Assembly: GCF_001026905.1 (NCBI RefSeq)
Contig: NZ_LAQL01000005.1
Span: 1-64,000 of the forward strand
Direction of reading: 5' to 3'
DNA: 64,000 nucleotides
Origin: Kiloniella spongiae
GTDB taxonomy: Bacteria; Pseudomonadota; Alphaproteobacteria; Kiloniellales; Kiloniellaceae
Positions 37,259 to 46,990 of this stretch are shown here, one piece after another. The notes under the pieces are model-generated. The model was not told the origin of the DNA. It saw only the letters and a program-made list of their open reading frames with translations, and did no database searches. How positions within the stretch are numbered: the first letter of the stretch is position 1; the number at the start of each line of letters is the position of its first letter. The translations under genes were made by a program, and so were the position numbers.

Positions 37259-37810
37259 TTAATCGTTTTCTTTAAGTAAGTTCGATAGTTTTTTAAATTC
37301 CGGCGTTCCTGCTTTTTTCAACATTTCAAACATCACCATCTCGCTAGAAACCACCTCAGCACCTGATCTGATCATACGTTCCAACGCCAGTTTTCTGTTA
37401 TCATCAACGCGCGAGCCAATAGCATCAGCCACCACAAAAACATCAAATCTGTCAGCCAACAGCTCTAATACAGTCTGTTGAACACAGACATGCGCTTCAA
37501 TACCCGTCACAATAACCTGCCGTCGCCCCGTTTCTTTCAAGGCAGTCATGAAAGACGCACACCCTGCAGAACTGAAGGAAATCTTTTCGAACACATTTTT
37601 TTCAGCATAAAAATCACGCAATTGTTCGACAGTATGCCCAAGTCCCTTGGGGTATTGCTCGGTAACCAGAACAGGCACGGATAGCTCTGACGCCGTTTTC
37701 AGGATTAACTCATTGGCTTTCAAGATAGCTTGGAGTTCAGGGATTGCCGGTGCCAGTCTTTCTTGCACGTCTATGACAACAACAACCGAATCATCTACAG
37801 ACATCAACAT
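37259..37810 (-). CDS. Isochorismatase-family cysteine hydrolase
   Basis: The family hydrolyses amides or vinyl ethers with an Asp-Lys-Cys triad. The triad is visible as VVVIDVQ (Asp), a lysine in the EQYPKGLGHT region and the cysteine in GIEAHVCVQQTVLEL. The cis-peptide motif is present too (TGIEAH). I favour the ATG at 37808-37810 as start (183 residues), with GAGG 10 nt upstream; an in-frame TTG 6 nt earlier and ATG 6 nt later are alternatives. The YcaC/nicotinamidase-like relatives have varied substrates, so no substrate is assigned. Confidence 0.88.
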   Translation of the reverse strand: MLMSVDDSVVVVIDVQERLAPAIPELQAILKANELILKTASELSVPVLVTEQYPKGLGHTVEQLRDFYAEKNVFEKISFSSAGCASFMTALKETGRRQVIVTGIEAHVCVQQTVLELLADRFDVFVVADAIGSRVDDNRKLALERMIRSGAEVVSSEMVMFEMLKKAGTPEFKKLSNLLKEND

Positions 37811-37935
37811 CTTCAAAGCGCCTCTATTATGTTATCTGACCAGTATTGACTTAAACATTCCAGCGTTAAAGTTAAACAATAATATCACTTTATACGGTTA
37901 TTTGACGATTTTCAGCACCTAAAACATAGTACAAA

Positions 37936-37963
37936 TTGACTTTTTCAAAGCTTTCCGTATTAT
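37936..37963 (+). promoter_or_regulatory. Putative sigma70 promoter of the RNA helicase gene
   Basis: TTGACT (37936-37941) and TATTAT (37958-37963) are spaced by 16 nt. They lie 85 nt before the helicase start, giving a leader of about 80 nt. The leader contains a short hairpin (CGTAA/TTACG near 37989-38003). Confidence 0.5.
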
Positions 37964-38048
37964 GCGCACGTCGCTTCTGGAAAGCATGCGTAAGTTTTTA
38001 CGTATTTCTGCTTTTTTTGACTAACGCTCAACCGTAACTAAGGAATAC

Positions 38049-39539
38049 ATGAGCTTTTCTGATCTTGGATTAAATCCAAAGCTCCTGCAGGCTGTCGAGG
38101 ATGTTGGTTATACAACACCTACGCCCATTCAGGAACAAGCAATCCCCTACGTGTTAATGGGTCGTGATGTAATGGGCTGTGCTCAAACCGGGACAGGTAA
38201 AACTGCCTCGTTTACGCTGCCTATGATCGAAATGCTGTCCAGTGGTCGGGCGCGCGCAAGAATGCCGCGTTCTTTGATCCTGACACCAACACGTGAACTT
38301 GCCCATCAGATTTCGGAAAATTTCGAAAGCTATGGAAAATACAGCAAGCTTAGCAAAGCTCTCCTTATCGGAGGCTCTTCCTTTGCGGAACAAACTAAAC
38401 TCCTTGAACGTGGCGTTGATGTTCTCATTGCAACACCTGGTCGCCTTCTCGATCTATTCGAGAGGGGCAAAATCATGCTGGTTGATACCAAGTTATTGGT
38501 TATCGACGAAGCGGACCGGATGTTGGATATGGGATTCATTCCCGATGTGGAAAAGATTGTCTCTTTGCTTCCACCACTGAGGCAGACACTCTTTTTCTCT
38601 GCGACGATGGCACCAGAAATCAGAAAGCTTTCTGACAAATTCCTCAGCAATCCAAAAGAAATCTCTGTGACGAAACAGGCATCTACTGCCGAAACAGTCG
38701 AACAGACGATTATCAAGATTGATGGCGGCCCAAAAGAAAAGCGTGAAGCTCTTCGCCAGATCATGACCAGTGAAGGTGAAATTCAATCCGCGATTTTGTT
38801 CTGCAACAGAAAAAAAGACGTCGACATTCTGAATAAATCTCTGAATGTACATGGCTTCTCTGCTGCGGCCCTCCACGGTGATATGGCTCAATCATCCCGA
38901 ATGGAAACACTGAGCGACTTCAAAGAAGGCAAAGTTAAGCTTTTGGTCTGTTCAGATGTTGCCGCACGCGGTTTGGATATCCCGGCTGTATCACACGTCT
39001 TTAACTTTGATGTTCCAGTTAACCCCGAAGACTATGTTCACCGTATTGGCAGAACCGGTCGTGCAGGACGTGAAGGTAAAGCATTCACAATTGCGACAAT
39101 CGAAGATTACAAGGGCTTACGCAACGTGCTCACGACAATCAATAGTGGTATCCCGGTTGTTTCTCTTGAAGGCTTTGATAGCTGGACGGACGAAGAAGCC
39201 GCATCTCTAAAAGGTCGCAGACGGCGTCGCCCAACAAAAACAGCTGCAAAAACAGCTGCAAAAAGCAGTGACCTCAAAGAAGCAAAACCAAGCCGTCGTC
39301 GCAAGAAATCCGATGACATAGCAGAGGACGCTTCAACAGACGCTGTAGCATCAACCGATGCAAGCAACGGTGCTGACGAAAAACGTAGCGTGAAAAAACC
39401 AGTGAGAACAACCCGTCGCAAAACCAAACCGACAGCAGTTATTGGTGAAAGAGAACCTTCATCAGAGCCAAGTAATCCAACCAGCTCTTTTGGTGATCAC
39501 ACGCCTGCTTTTATTCTTCGCGAAGCAAAAGTCGCTTAA
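38049..39539 (+). CDS. DEAD-box RNA helicase, RhlE-like
   Basis: This ATP-dependent RNA-unwinding enzyme has all helicase motifs: Q motif PTPIQEQAIP, motif I AQTGTGKT, PTRELA, TPGR, VIDEADRM, FSATM, and HRIGRTGRAGR. The core spans about residues 1-375. A basic tail (about 395-496) is rich in arginine and lysine, including RRRRRPTKTAAK. This resembles RhlE proteins and probably binds RNA or ribosomes. The gene has its own promoter and terminator. Cold-shock control is typical of the family but not demonstrated here. Confidence 0.93.
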   Translation: MSFSDLGLNPKLLQAVEDVGYTTPTPIQEQAIPYVLMGRDVMGCAQTGTGKTASFTLPMIEMLSSGRARARMPRSLILTPTRELAHQISENFESYGKYSKLSKALLIGGSSFAEQTKLLERGVDVLIATPGRLLDLFERGKIMLVDTKLLVIDEADRMLDMGFIPDVEKIVSLLPPLRQTLFFSATMAPEIRKLSDKFLSNPKEISVTKQASTAETVEQTIIKIDGGPKEKREALRQIMTSEGEIQSAILFCNRKKDVDILNKSLNVHGFSAAALHGDMAQSSRMETLSDFKEGKVKLLVCSDVAARGLDIPAVSHVFNFDVPVNPEDYVHRIGRTGRAGREGKAFTIATIEDYKGLRNVLTTINSGIPVVSLEGFDSWTDEEAASLKGRRRRRPTKTAAKTAAKSSDLKEAKPSRRRKKSDDIAEDASTDAVASTDASNGADEKRSVKKPVRTTRRKTKPTAVIGEREPSSEPSNPTSSFGDHTPAFILREAKVA

Positions 39540-39564
39540 GATATACTTACTCAAGTGGTATGAA

Positions 39565-39595
39565 GAAGGCGTTCATTTTGAACGCCTTTTTTGTT
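39565..39595 (+). terminator. Terminator of the RNA helicase gene
   Basis: GGCGTTCA and TGAACGCC form an 8-bp stem with a short loop, followed by six T residues. It lies 26 nt after the stop codon. Confidence 0.93.
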
Positions 39596-39743
39596 TTCAA
39601 ATCATGTGATGAGATTTAAATCATCACACATCCGGCAAACATAGTGATTGATGCATAATCACAAAATGGTATTTATAAACCTGAATTCCTCCCTGCATCG
39701 CTCATAACCTTTGATGAAGCGATTCTAAGCTTAGAGCACCAAT

Positions 39744-40937
39744 ATGAACAAAGATTCCGCAACTCGTTTAGGCGTTCCCTATTCACTTTTCTATATCTTT
39801 GTCTTCATGACCATGGGCATCATCCTTGTCTTCTGGCCTCTTTGGCTTTCAGACAGAGGTCTTAGTAAGTCGGAGATTGGAAATATACTTTCAATTCCCC
39901 CGTTCCTGATGGTGTTGGTCTCCCCCGCTATAGCCCTTATCTCAGAGAAAAGCGGCTATAGCAGAGCGGTGCTTTTTACAACAGCACTGGTGTCCTGTAC
40001 CTTCTTCTTCGCCTTTTATTTTGCAGAGGATTTTTATCTTTACCTGCTTCTCCAAGCTGGCGCATCCTGCTGTTTCCTATCCCTTATCCCACTCGGTGAC
40101 ACCCAGACACTCAAAGCCGTTCGACTGTACGATTTGAATTATGGAAGGATAAGGCTTTGGGGGTCGCTTTCCTTTATCGCAACCAGCTTTGGTGTCGGAC
40201 ACCTGCTTGATGTCATTGATATCAACTGGACATTGTGGCTCATTTTATGTGCACTTATCATTGTTGCTTTTTTCAGCCTGACCCTTCCCAAACTTCCAAA
40301 AGAACAGGAAAAAACAACAGATAATCCGAGAATATTCCTCAGGAAACCAAGCTTTCTATTTTTCATACTTGGCGCAGGTATGATTATAGGCAGCCATGCC
40401 GCTTACTATGCCTTTGGCTCGCTTTACCTCACCTCACTGGGGTACAGCAAAAGCCTGGTCGGGTTTATCTGGGCGTTTGGAGTTATGGCAGAGGTTCTCT
40501 TGTTTGCCTTCAGTAACAAGCTGTTCAAAAGCGCACGCTCATTACACTTAATCATCATAGGTAGCATCGCAGGCATCATCAGATGGGGAACGCTCGGCTT
40601 TAGTGACAGTATGGTTCTAATCATTGGCATCCAGGTATTGCATGCCCTGACATTCGGTCTAACTCATTTAGGCTCCATGTCATTTATTACCAAACATGCT
40701 CCCAAAGATGTCTCTGCTTCGGCACAAAGTCTCTATTCCAGTATCGCCAATGGCTTGATGATGGGACTATCCATTTTTGTGTCAGGAATACTGTTTGATA
40801 TTGATCCATCTTATGCCTTTTTGGCCATGGTCGGGATGGCCGCAACAGGTGGCGCGATAATATGGACACTGACAAGAGTGGTGCCTCCAAGCAGTGCGCC
40901 CCCTGCCAAAGAATACATACATCAAGAATTACCATAG
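39744..40937 (+). CDS. MFS transporter, HcaT-like
   Basis: This 397-residue protein has about twelve hydrophobic segments and the central charged loop (about 185-200) expected of the major facilitator superfamily. The N-terminus (GVPYSLFYIFVFMTMGIIL) and the GRIRLWGSLSF segment resemble the HcaT/nucleoside:H+ symporter-like group. Substrate is unknown. No transport partner is needed or seen. The gene is monocistronic. Confidence 0.85.
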   Translation: MNKDSATRLGVPYSLFYIFVFMTMGIILVFWPLWLSDRGLSKSEIGNILSIPPFLMVLVSPAIALISEKSGYSRAVLFTTALVSCTFFFAFYFAEDFYLYLLLQAGASCCFLSLIPLGDTQTLKAVRLYDLNYGRIRLWGSLSFIATSFGVGHLLDVIDINWTLWLILCALIIVAFFSLTLPKLPKEQEKTTDNPRIFLRKPSFLFFILGAGMIIGSHAAYYAFGSLYLTSLGYSKSLVGFIWAFGVMAEVLLFAFSNKLFKSARSLHLIIIGSIAGIIRWGTLGFSDSMVLIIGIQVLHALTFGLTHLGSMSFITKHAPKDVSASAQSLYSSIANGLMMGLSIFVSGILFDIDPSYAFLAMVGMAATGGAIIWTLTRVVPPSSAPPAKEYIHQELP

Positions 40938-41049
40938 GTCGTAAAGAATTATTAGCATTTTGATAGTTTAAATAAGAAAACTTGATTGCCGTGTTTGGTT
41001 AACAAGTTTTATCTGTATTGGTAGTTCGTCATGTTAAGGACCATAAAAT

Positions 41050-41832
41050 TTGAAAATGCGCCCTGAACATATCATAAGTATGTTGCCCCTCTTATTTAGT
41101 CTGCTTACAACAGAAAATGTTATCGCAGAGACTAGAAATGCTATTGCAGAGAATAGCAGAACAATCACAATGGCTTGTAGCTCCTTCCCCCCCTATAAGA
41201 TAGCAAATCCGGGAACAGGCCCTAAAGGCATTGACGTTGACATCATGCTAGAAGTTTTTGCCCTCGCAGAACGAAATCTTGATTATAAGTTTTATCCTTG
41301 GAAAAGAGCTGTAAAATTAGTTGAGCAAGGAAAAGTCGATGGACTTTGTGGCTGTTCTTATCATCCAGACAGAGATCAGCATTTCGCTTTCTCAGATATA
41401 CTTGGGCAATTGAGCCAAGGTGTATTTTTATCAGACAAGGCAAGTCTTAATGAGTTTAACACCGTCGCTGATTTAAAAGATCTCTCAGTTGCCAGTGTCA
41501 GAGGCTATGCCGTTCATAAAGAACTCATTGAAAATGGTATAAATGCATACGAAGCCACAAATGACGATGAGCTCCTAACTTTGCTCGAAAATGGTCGCGT
41601 TGATGCCGTTTATTCCTATCGGGACACTGTACTCTTTGCACTGGCCAATCGTGGGAAAAGTGGTCACGTCACTTACAAAGAACTTGTCAGTAATCCTTAC
41701 TATTTTTGCTTTTCTAAAAAGTCAGATCAGGCACAGAGTATTTTGAGTGATGTAAATCGTGCCCTTCGTACAATCAGACATAACGGCGCCTACGAAAAAA
41801 TCAGAAGAAAATACCAACAAAAAAGGCCCTGA
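41050..41832 (+). CDS. Periplasmic amino-acid-type solute-binding protein (SBP_bac_3), orphan
   Basis: The start is a TTG with AAGGA 9 nt upstream; the ATG at 41056 is an alternative with worse spacing. A signal peptide (about 1-27) precedes a family-3 binding domain. The pattern FPPYKIANPG...GIDVDIMLEVF and VDGLCGCSYHPDRDQHFAFSD is typical. There are no permease or ATPase genes beside it, so it may serve a distant transporter or a sensory role. The ligand cannot be told. Confidence 0.85.
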   Translation: MKMRPEHIISMLPLLFSLLTTENVIAETRNAIAENSRTITMACSSFPPYKIANPGTGPKGIDVDIMLEVFALAERNLDYKFYPWKRAVKLVEQGKVDGLCGCSYHPDRDQHFAFSDILGQLSQGVFLSDKASLNEFNTVADLKDLSVASVRGYAVHKELIENGINAYEATNDDELLTLLENGRVDAVYSYRDTVLFALANRGKSGHVTYKELVSNPYYFCFSKKSDQAQSILSDVNRALRTIRHNGAYEKIRRKYQQKRP

Positions 41833-41851
41833 AAACAGAGCCTTTCTTTTT
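41818..41851. terminator. Bidirectional terminator between the binding protein and upp
   Basis: AAAGGC (41822-41827) and GCCTTT (41840-41845) pair, with inner CTG/CAG, flanked by A and T tracts. The hairpin overlaps the stop codon of the binding-protein gene. It can serve both convergent genes. Confidence 0.78.
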
Positions 41852-41873
41852 CATACACCTAATAACTCAGGGA

Positions 41874-42512
41874 TTATTTCGTACCGTAAATACGATCACC
41901 GGCATCACCCAAACCAGGTACGATATAACCGTGCTCGTTTAGTTTTTGATCAACAGATGCCGTGTATACCGGTACATCCGGATGGCCTTTTTGAAACTCT
42001 GCAATTCCTTCAGGCGCCGCAAGCAGACATAAGAACTTAATGTTTTTGGCGCCATCTTTCTTCAGACGATCAATTGCTGCCACAGCTGTGTGACCCGTTG
42101 CCAACATTGGGTCCACAACAATAACTTCACGATCGGACATATCTGTTGGCACTTTGTAATAATATTCAATTGCCTCTAGCGTTTCATGATCCCGGTACAA
42201 TCCGACATGCCCAACACGTGCTGATGGCAATAGATCCATCATGCCGTCCAGAATACCGTTACCCGCGCGCAGGATTGAAATAAAGCAAGGCTCCAGATCC
42301 CGAAGAACAGGACACATCGCACGTTCAACCGGCGTCTCAACTTCACACTCTGTGAGCACTAGATCCCGTGTCACTTCATACGCAAGCAACAGAGATATTT
42401 CTCTCAGCAACCGACGAAAATCAGGGGTCGCAGTTTCTTTCGAACGCATTTGAGTAAGTTTTACCTGAACCAAAGGATGGTCAACCACGGTTACATTTGC
42501 GCTCATGTTCAT
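41874..42512 (-). CDS. upp: Uracil phosphoribosyltransferase
   Basis: UPRT salvages uracil to UMP using PRPP. The 212-residue length is normal. The family signatures are visible: [13 protein letters not shown] (substrate region), [16 protein letters not shown] (the PRPP loop) and the C-terminal uracil-binding [16 protein letters not shown]. The start MNMSANV is preceded by a purine-rich site. It is monocistronic and convergent with the binding-protein gene. Confidence 0.97.
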   Translation of the reverse strand: MNMSANVTVVDHPLVQVKLTQMRSKETATPDFRRLLREISLLLAYEVTRDLVLTECEVETPVERAMCPVLRDLEPCFISILRAGNGILDGMMDLLPSARVGHVGLYRDHETLEAIEYYYKVPTDMSDREVIVVDPMLATGHTAVAAIDRLKKDGAKNIKFLCLLAAPEGIAEFQKGHPDVPVYTASVDQKLNEHGYIVPGLGDAGDRIYGTK

Positions 42513-42842
42513 AGCCTTTATTTCTGATATTTCATTTTCAACAAATTATCTCTGTTACTTACCCTTTTCAACAGTTCCTGTCGACCCCCAGTATTTATGG
42601 CATAGCCTGGCGCACAGAAAGACAAAATACGAAGAGTAATTCTTGATCATTTTTAAAAGATGCATTTAAAAGGTGACATTTGGTCGCGATCAAATAGGCA
42701 TCCTTTTCCTAACAGATTGGCTTTATTATATTTTCCGGATAGCAAAACGTAAATTCATTGATTACTGAACCTTACATCACAGATTGGAACTATAAAAAAC
42801 TGTTAAAAAGAGGTTGCAATTTCGTTTTTTTGAGCTATTTAA
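42513..42842. other. Divergent region between upp and the SUF regulator gene
   Basis: About 330 bases without a gene. It should hold the upp and suf operon promoters. The only clear signal is the IscR-like operator that begins at its right end. Confidence 0.45.
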
Positions 42843-42868
42843 AAAATCGGACCTTTTTAGTCCGGTAT
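42843..42868 (+). promoter_or_regulatory. IscR type-1-like operator and autoregulatory site
   Basis: CGGAC (42848-42852) and GTCCG (42860-42864) are inverted around CTTTTTA. The half AGTCCGGTAT and the GACxxTTTTAGTC core resemble the IscR type-1 site (GACT-RWWWW-AGTC). It lies just before the ribosome binding site of the rrf2 gene. A similar half site, AGTCCGATA, lies upstream of sufB (about 43352-43360). This suggests feedback control of the operon by its own regulator. Confidence 0.6.
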
Positions 42869-42879
42869 GGAGAAAAGCT

Positions 42880-43341
42880 ATGTTCCGCCTTACGAGGTTA
42901 ACAGATTATGCAGTTGTTGTTCTAGGACAGATGTCTTCGCATAAAGAGGAGGTTATGACAGCCCCCCAGATTGCAGAAGAAACAGGCTTGCCCCTGCCAA
43001 CTGTTGCCAAGATCCTTGGCCTGTTATCCCGGCAAAACCTGATCACATCCCTGCGTGGTGCTGGTGGTGGCTATATAAGCCATCAAGATGCATCCACTAT
43101 TACTGTTGCAGATATCATTCAATCCATCGAAGGGCCGATTGCTTTAACGGCTTGTGTCGAAGGTGCCGTTGACAACTGTTCAGTCGAGACGATGTGCCCA
43201 ATGCGCGGGAATTGGAACAAAGTAAATCAAGTCGTCGCAAATGCCCTGAAAACGGTAACACTCGCCGACATGATTGATTTTCAAGACAGTTTCATTATAG
43301 ACAAACAAAAATCGGACACGAGCTCGGCAGAGTTCACCTGA
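42880..43341 (+). CDS. Rrf2-family Fe-S regulator of the SUF operon (IscR-like)
   Basis: The start is the ATG at 42880 with GGAG 7 nt upstream (153 residues). An upstream TTG would add 22 residues without family support. A winged helix-turn-helix (about 1-65; TAPQIAEETGLPLPTVAKIL) precedes three cysteines C92, C100 and C106 (CVEG ... CSVETMCP), the ligand set of a [2Fe-2S] sensor. It heads the suf operon, 35 bp before sufB. It should sense Fe-S status and repress or activate suf transcription. Confidence 0.93.
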   Translation: MFRLTRLTDYAVVVLGQMSSHKEEVMTAPQIAEETGLPLPTVAKILGLLSRQNLITSLRGAGGGYISHQDASTITVADIIQSIEGPIALTACVEGAVDNCSVETMCPMRGNWNKVNQVVANALKTVTLADMIDFQDSFIIDKQKSDTSSAEFT

Positions 43342-43376
43342 TCAATTGAATTAAAGTCCGATAGGAGAGTAAAAGA

Positions 43377-44834
43377 ATGGCTGCCACACAAGAAACAGTC
43401 GAACAGGTCCAATCCCTTGAGATGGACAAATATAAATATGGTTTTGTTACAGAGATAGAATCTGAAAAAGCCCCAAAGGGTTTAAGTGAAGATACTGTCC
43501 GTTTCATCTCTGCCAAGAAAAACGAGCCAGAATGGCTTTTGGAATGGCGCCTGAAGGCCTATCGCCTTTGGCTGACAATGCCAGAGCCAAAATGGGGAAA
43601 ACTGGAGATTCCTGAAATCGATTATCAGGATTCATACTATTACTCCTCTCCCAAAAGCATGGAAGACCGTCCACAAAGTCTGGATGAAGTCGATCCCGAG
43701 CTTCTTCGGACTTATGAAAAACTGGGCATTCCAATTAAAGAGCAAGAAGTGTTGGCGGGTGTGGCCGTTGATTACGTTTTTGACTCTGTATCTGTCGCCA
43801 CTACTTTCCGTGAACAGCTCAAAGAAGTCGGTGTTATCTTCTGCCCGATTTCAGAAGCAATTCAGGACTATCCGGAACTGGTCAAAAAATACCTTGGCTC
43901 TGTTGTTCCCGCTGGCGATAACAAGCATGCCTGTCTGAACTCAGCCGTCTTTACCGATGGTTCATTTGTATACATCCCCAAGGGCGTTCGTTGCCCGATG
44001 GAGCTATCAACCTATTTCAGAATTAATGAACTGAACACAGGGCAGTTTGAGCGCACATTGATTGTTGCTGACGAAGGTTCTTACGTGAGCTATCTGGAAG
44101 GCTGTACAGCACCTCAACGCGACGAAAATCAGCTTCATGCTGCTGTTGTCGAGTTGGTGACAATGGACGATGCTGAAATCAAATACTCCACTGTTCAAAA
44201 CTGGTATCCCGGTGATGAAGACGGTAAAGGCGGTATCTATAACTTTGTGACCAAGCGCGGTATCTGTAAGGGAAAGAATTCCAAAATCAGTTGGACGCAG
44301 GTTGAAACCGGTTCAGCAATTACCTGGAAATATCCAAGCTGTATATTGCAAGGTGACAACTCAGTTGGTGAATTCTACTCTGTTGCTATTACTAATGGCC
44401 GCCAACAAGCCGATACCGGAACCAAGATGATCCACTTGGGTAAAAATACGACCTCACGGATTATTTCTAAGGGTATCTCAGCTGGTAAATCCCAGAACAC
44501 CTATCGTGGATTGGTTCGTGTCGCAGCAAAAGCCGAAGGTGCACGCAACTTCACACAGTGTGACTCACTTCTGGTTGGTGAGACCTGTGGGGCGCACACT
44601 GTTCCCTATATTGAGAGCAAGAACAGATCGGCAAGACTGGAACACGAAGCGACAACGTCCAAGATCAGTGAAGATCAGCTCTTCTACTGCCGTCAACGCG
44701 GTATATCCGAGGAAGATGCTGTCGGCCTTGTCGTGAATGGTTTCTGTCGCGAAGTGCTTCAGGAGCTACCAATGGAATTTGCTGTTGAAGCACAACAGCT
44801 TGTCAAAATAAGCCTGGAAGGCAGCGTCGGATAA
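43377..44834 (+). CDS. sufB: Fe-S cluster scaffold protein SufB
   Basis: SufB forms the SufBC2D scaffold on which Fe-S clusters are built. At 485 residues it is standard. The C-terminal half carries the cysteine and glutamate residues of the family ([37 protein letters not shown]) and the [16 protein letters not shown] motif. It begins 35 bp after the regulator gene, with an AGGAGA site. The downstream genes sufC and sufD complete the complex. Confidence 0.97.
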   Translation: MAATQETVEQVQSLEMDKYKYGFVTEIESEKAPKGLSEDTVRFISAKKNEPEWLLEWRLKAYRLWLTMPEPKWGKLEIPEIDYQDSYYYSSPKSMEDRPQSLDEVDPELLRTYEKLGIPIKEQEVLAGVAVDYVFDSVSVATTFREQLKEVGVIFCPISEAIQDYPELVKKYLGSVVPAGDNKHACLNSAVFTDGSFVYIPKGVRCPMELSTYFRINELNTGQFERTLIVADEGSYVSYLEGCTAPQRDENQLHAAVVELVTMDDAEIKYSTVQNWYPGDEDGKGGIYNFVTKRGICKGKNSKISWTQVETGSAITWKYPSCILQGDNSVGEFYSVAITNGRQQADTGTKMIHLGKNTTSRIISKGISAGKSQNTYRGLVRVAAKAEGARNFTQCDSLLVGETCGAHTVPYIESKNRSARLEHEATTSKISEDQLFYCRQRGISEEDAVGLVVNGFCREVLQELPMEFAVEAQQLVKISLEGSVG

Positions 44835-44887
44835 CGAAGCGCCCTAGTCCAATTAGACACATAGATTAAAGAGAACTGAGCAAAAAG

Positions 44888-45637
44888 ATGTTAGAAATTA
44901 AAAACCTTCACGCAGAAGTCGATGGAAAATCTATCCTTCAAGGCATTGACCTCAACATCAACAAAGGTGAAGTGCACGCGATCATGGGACCAAACGGTTC
45001 TGGTAAATCTACACTTGCAAACGTCCTCGCCGGTCGAGATGACTATGAAGTTACCGAAGGTGGTATCTTTTTCGATGGCAAAGATATTTCCGAACTGGAG
45101 CCTGAAGAACGTGCGGGCGAAGGCATCTTCCTGGCATTTCAATACCCAGTAGAGATTCCTGGTGTCACCAACACGACATTCCTGAAAGAAGCGCTGAACG
45201 CCCAACGTCGTTATCGCGGCGAAGAAGAACTGGACGGTATGGAATTCGTGAAGATGATCCGCGGCAAAACCAAAGAGCTTGGTATTAAAGACGACATGTT
45301 GAAACGTGCCGTTAATGTCGGCTTCTCTGGTGGCGAGAAAAAACGTAATGACATCCTGCAAATGGCCGTTCTGAACCCTAAACTTGCAGTATTGGACGAG
45401 ACGGATTCAGGTCTGGATATTGATGCTCTTAAAGTCGTTGCCGAAGGTGTGAACAAGCTCCGTGCTGAAAACAATGCCATTCTGGTGATCACACACTATC
45501 AGCGTCTTCTGAACTACATTGTTCCCGATCAAGTTCATGTTCTCGCTAACGGTAAAATTCGTCGTTCCGGCGGCAAAGAACTGGCACTTGAGCTGGAAGA
45601 AAAGGGTTATGCAGATTATTCTGGTGAGGCAGCCTAA
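44888..45637 (+). CDS. sufC: Fe-S assembly ATPase SufC
   Basis: SufC is the ABC-type ATPase that drives the SufBC2D complex. It has Walker A GPNGSGKST, the signature GFSGGEKKRNDI and Walker B LAVLDETDSGLDID. At 249 residues it has no membrane domain. The stop codon overlaps the sufD start, so the two are translationally coupled. Family and operon order leave no doubt. Confidence 0.98.
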   Translation: MLEIKNLHAEVDGKSILQGIDLNINKGEVHAIMGPNGSGKSTLANVLAGRDDYEVTEGGIFFDGKDISELEPEERAGEGIFLAFQYPVEIPGVTNTTFLKEALNAQRRYRGEEELDGMEFVKMIRGKTKELGIKDDMLKRAVNVGFSGGEKKRNDILQMAVLNPKLAVLDETDSGLDIDALKVVAEGVNKLRAENNAILVITHYQRLLNYIVPDQVHVLANGKIRRSGGKELALELEEKGYADYSGEAA

Positions 45638-46962
45638 TGGTAACACTTCCATCAGATAAAGAGGCGTTCATCGCCCACTACGACCAAAGTAAAGACCGTT
45701 TACCCGGGAACAATCTCGCATGGCTCAATGAAATACGGGCGAAAAACATCGCTCTGTTCAATGACATCGGATTACCAACGGCAAAAACCGAACTTTGGAA
45801 GTTCACCAGCCTTAATCCGCTAAAGAAGCAAGCTTTCTCTGCGCCTGAAACATCCGAACCGGCAGCAAATGACGAGTTACCAAGACTTATGGACAGTGCA
45901 TCTTCTGTTCGCCTCGTCTTCATCGACGGTAACTACTCCGACGCTCTATCCGATAGTACTCTGCCAACCGGCGTTACGATGGAAAGTCTGGCAGCGGTGC
46001 TCGACAACGGGAACAGTGATCTCAATCAAGAACGCTTGTCACGTCCACGTGCAGAAGAGCAACCACTTGTTGCCTTGAACACTGCGCTTATGGCTGATGG
46101 GTATATTCTATCCATTTCAAAGGATGTTTCGTTAGAGAAAACAATCGAGATTCTTCATCTCGGTAGTGGGAAAGCTGAAAGCACTCATCACACAAGAAAC
46201 ATCATTTCTGTTGGATCAAGTAGTAAAGCGACAATTATCGAACATAATGCAGACCACGGAGAAAACGCATATTTCTCTAACGCTGCCACAGATATCAGTG
46301 TTAATGAGAATGCCACATTGCACCACTACCGTGTTCAGGCAAGCAACAAATCGGCATTTTTGGTCTCCTCAACAGAAGTGGAAGTTGGTAAAGGTGCTAC
46401 ATACGACAGTTTCCTGCTGAACACCGGTGCGCGACTGGCACGTTCTGAGATTAATGTCAGTCTGGCAGCGGAAAATTCAGCCTGTCATTTAAATGGCACC
46501 TATATGGGTACTGACGATCAACATTGTGACATCACAACACGCGTTGACCACAAGACACCACATACAACTTGTGACGAAGTTATCAAAGGTGTCTTGGCGG
46601 GAAGAGCAAGAGGCGTTTTTCAGGGTAAAATCATTGTTCATGAACAAGCACAGAAGACAGTGGGCAATCAATCTCACCGTGCCATGTTGCTTTCTGATCG
46701 TGCCGAAGTGGATGTAAAACCTGAATTAGAAATCTTTGCTGACGACGTGATCTGTAGTCACGGTTGCACATCCGGCCAGATCGACGAAGACGCCCTGTTC
46801 TATTTACGCTCACGGGGTCTCTCTCAGGAACAGGCACAGTCACTACTTGTGAACGCTTTCCTGGCTGATGCTGTTGAAGCCGTTCAGAACGAAGACCTAA
46901 AGGATCTCTTCCTGGTTAGAATATCTGATTGGTTAGAAAACAATCCAAACAAACCAGCCTGA
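45637..46962 (+). CDS. sufD: Fe-S assembly protein SufD
   Basis: SufD pairs with SufB in the scaffold. The 441-residue protein has a variable N-terminal domain and a right-handed beta-helix core. The C-terminal stretch HGCTSGQIDEDALFYLRSRGLS and the SHRAMLLSDRAEVDVKPELEI segment are characteristic. The conserved histidine near DVICSHGC is present. It starts on the sufC stop codon. Its N-terminus, KFTSLNPL, contains the WKFTS motif. Confidence 0.96.
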   Translation: MVTLPSDKEAFIAHYDQSKDRLPGNNLAWLNEIRAKNIALFNDIGLPTAKTELWKFTSLNPLKKQAFSAPETSEPAANDELPRLMDSASSVRLVFIDGNYSDALSDSTLPTGVTMESLAAVLDNGNSDLNQERLSRPRAEEQPLVALNTALMADGYILSISKDVSLEKTIEILHLGSGKAESTHHTRNIISVGSSSKATIIEHNADHGENAYFSNAATDISVNENATLHHYRVQASNKSAFLVSSTEVEVGKGATYDSFLLNTGARLARSEINVSLAAENSACHLNGTYMGTDDQHCDITTRVDHKTPHTTCDEVIKGVLAGRARGVFQGKIIVHEQAQKTVGNQSHRAMLLSDRAEVDVKPELEIFADDVICSHGCTSGQIDEDALFYLRSRGLSQEQAQSLLVNAFLADAVEAVQNEDLKDLFLVRISDWLENNPNKPA

Positions 46963-46990
46963 TTTGAAGTAAGGGCATAAGGACAACACA

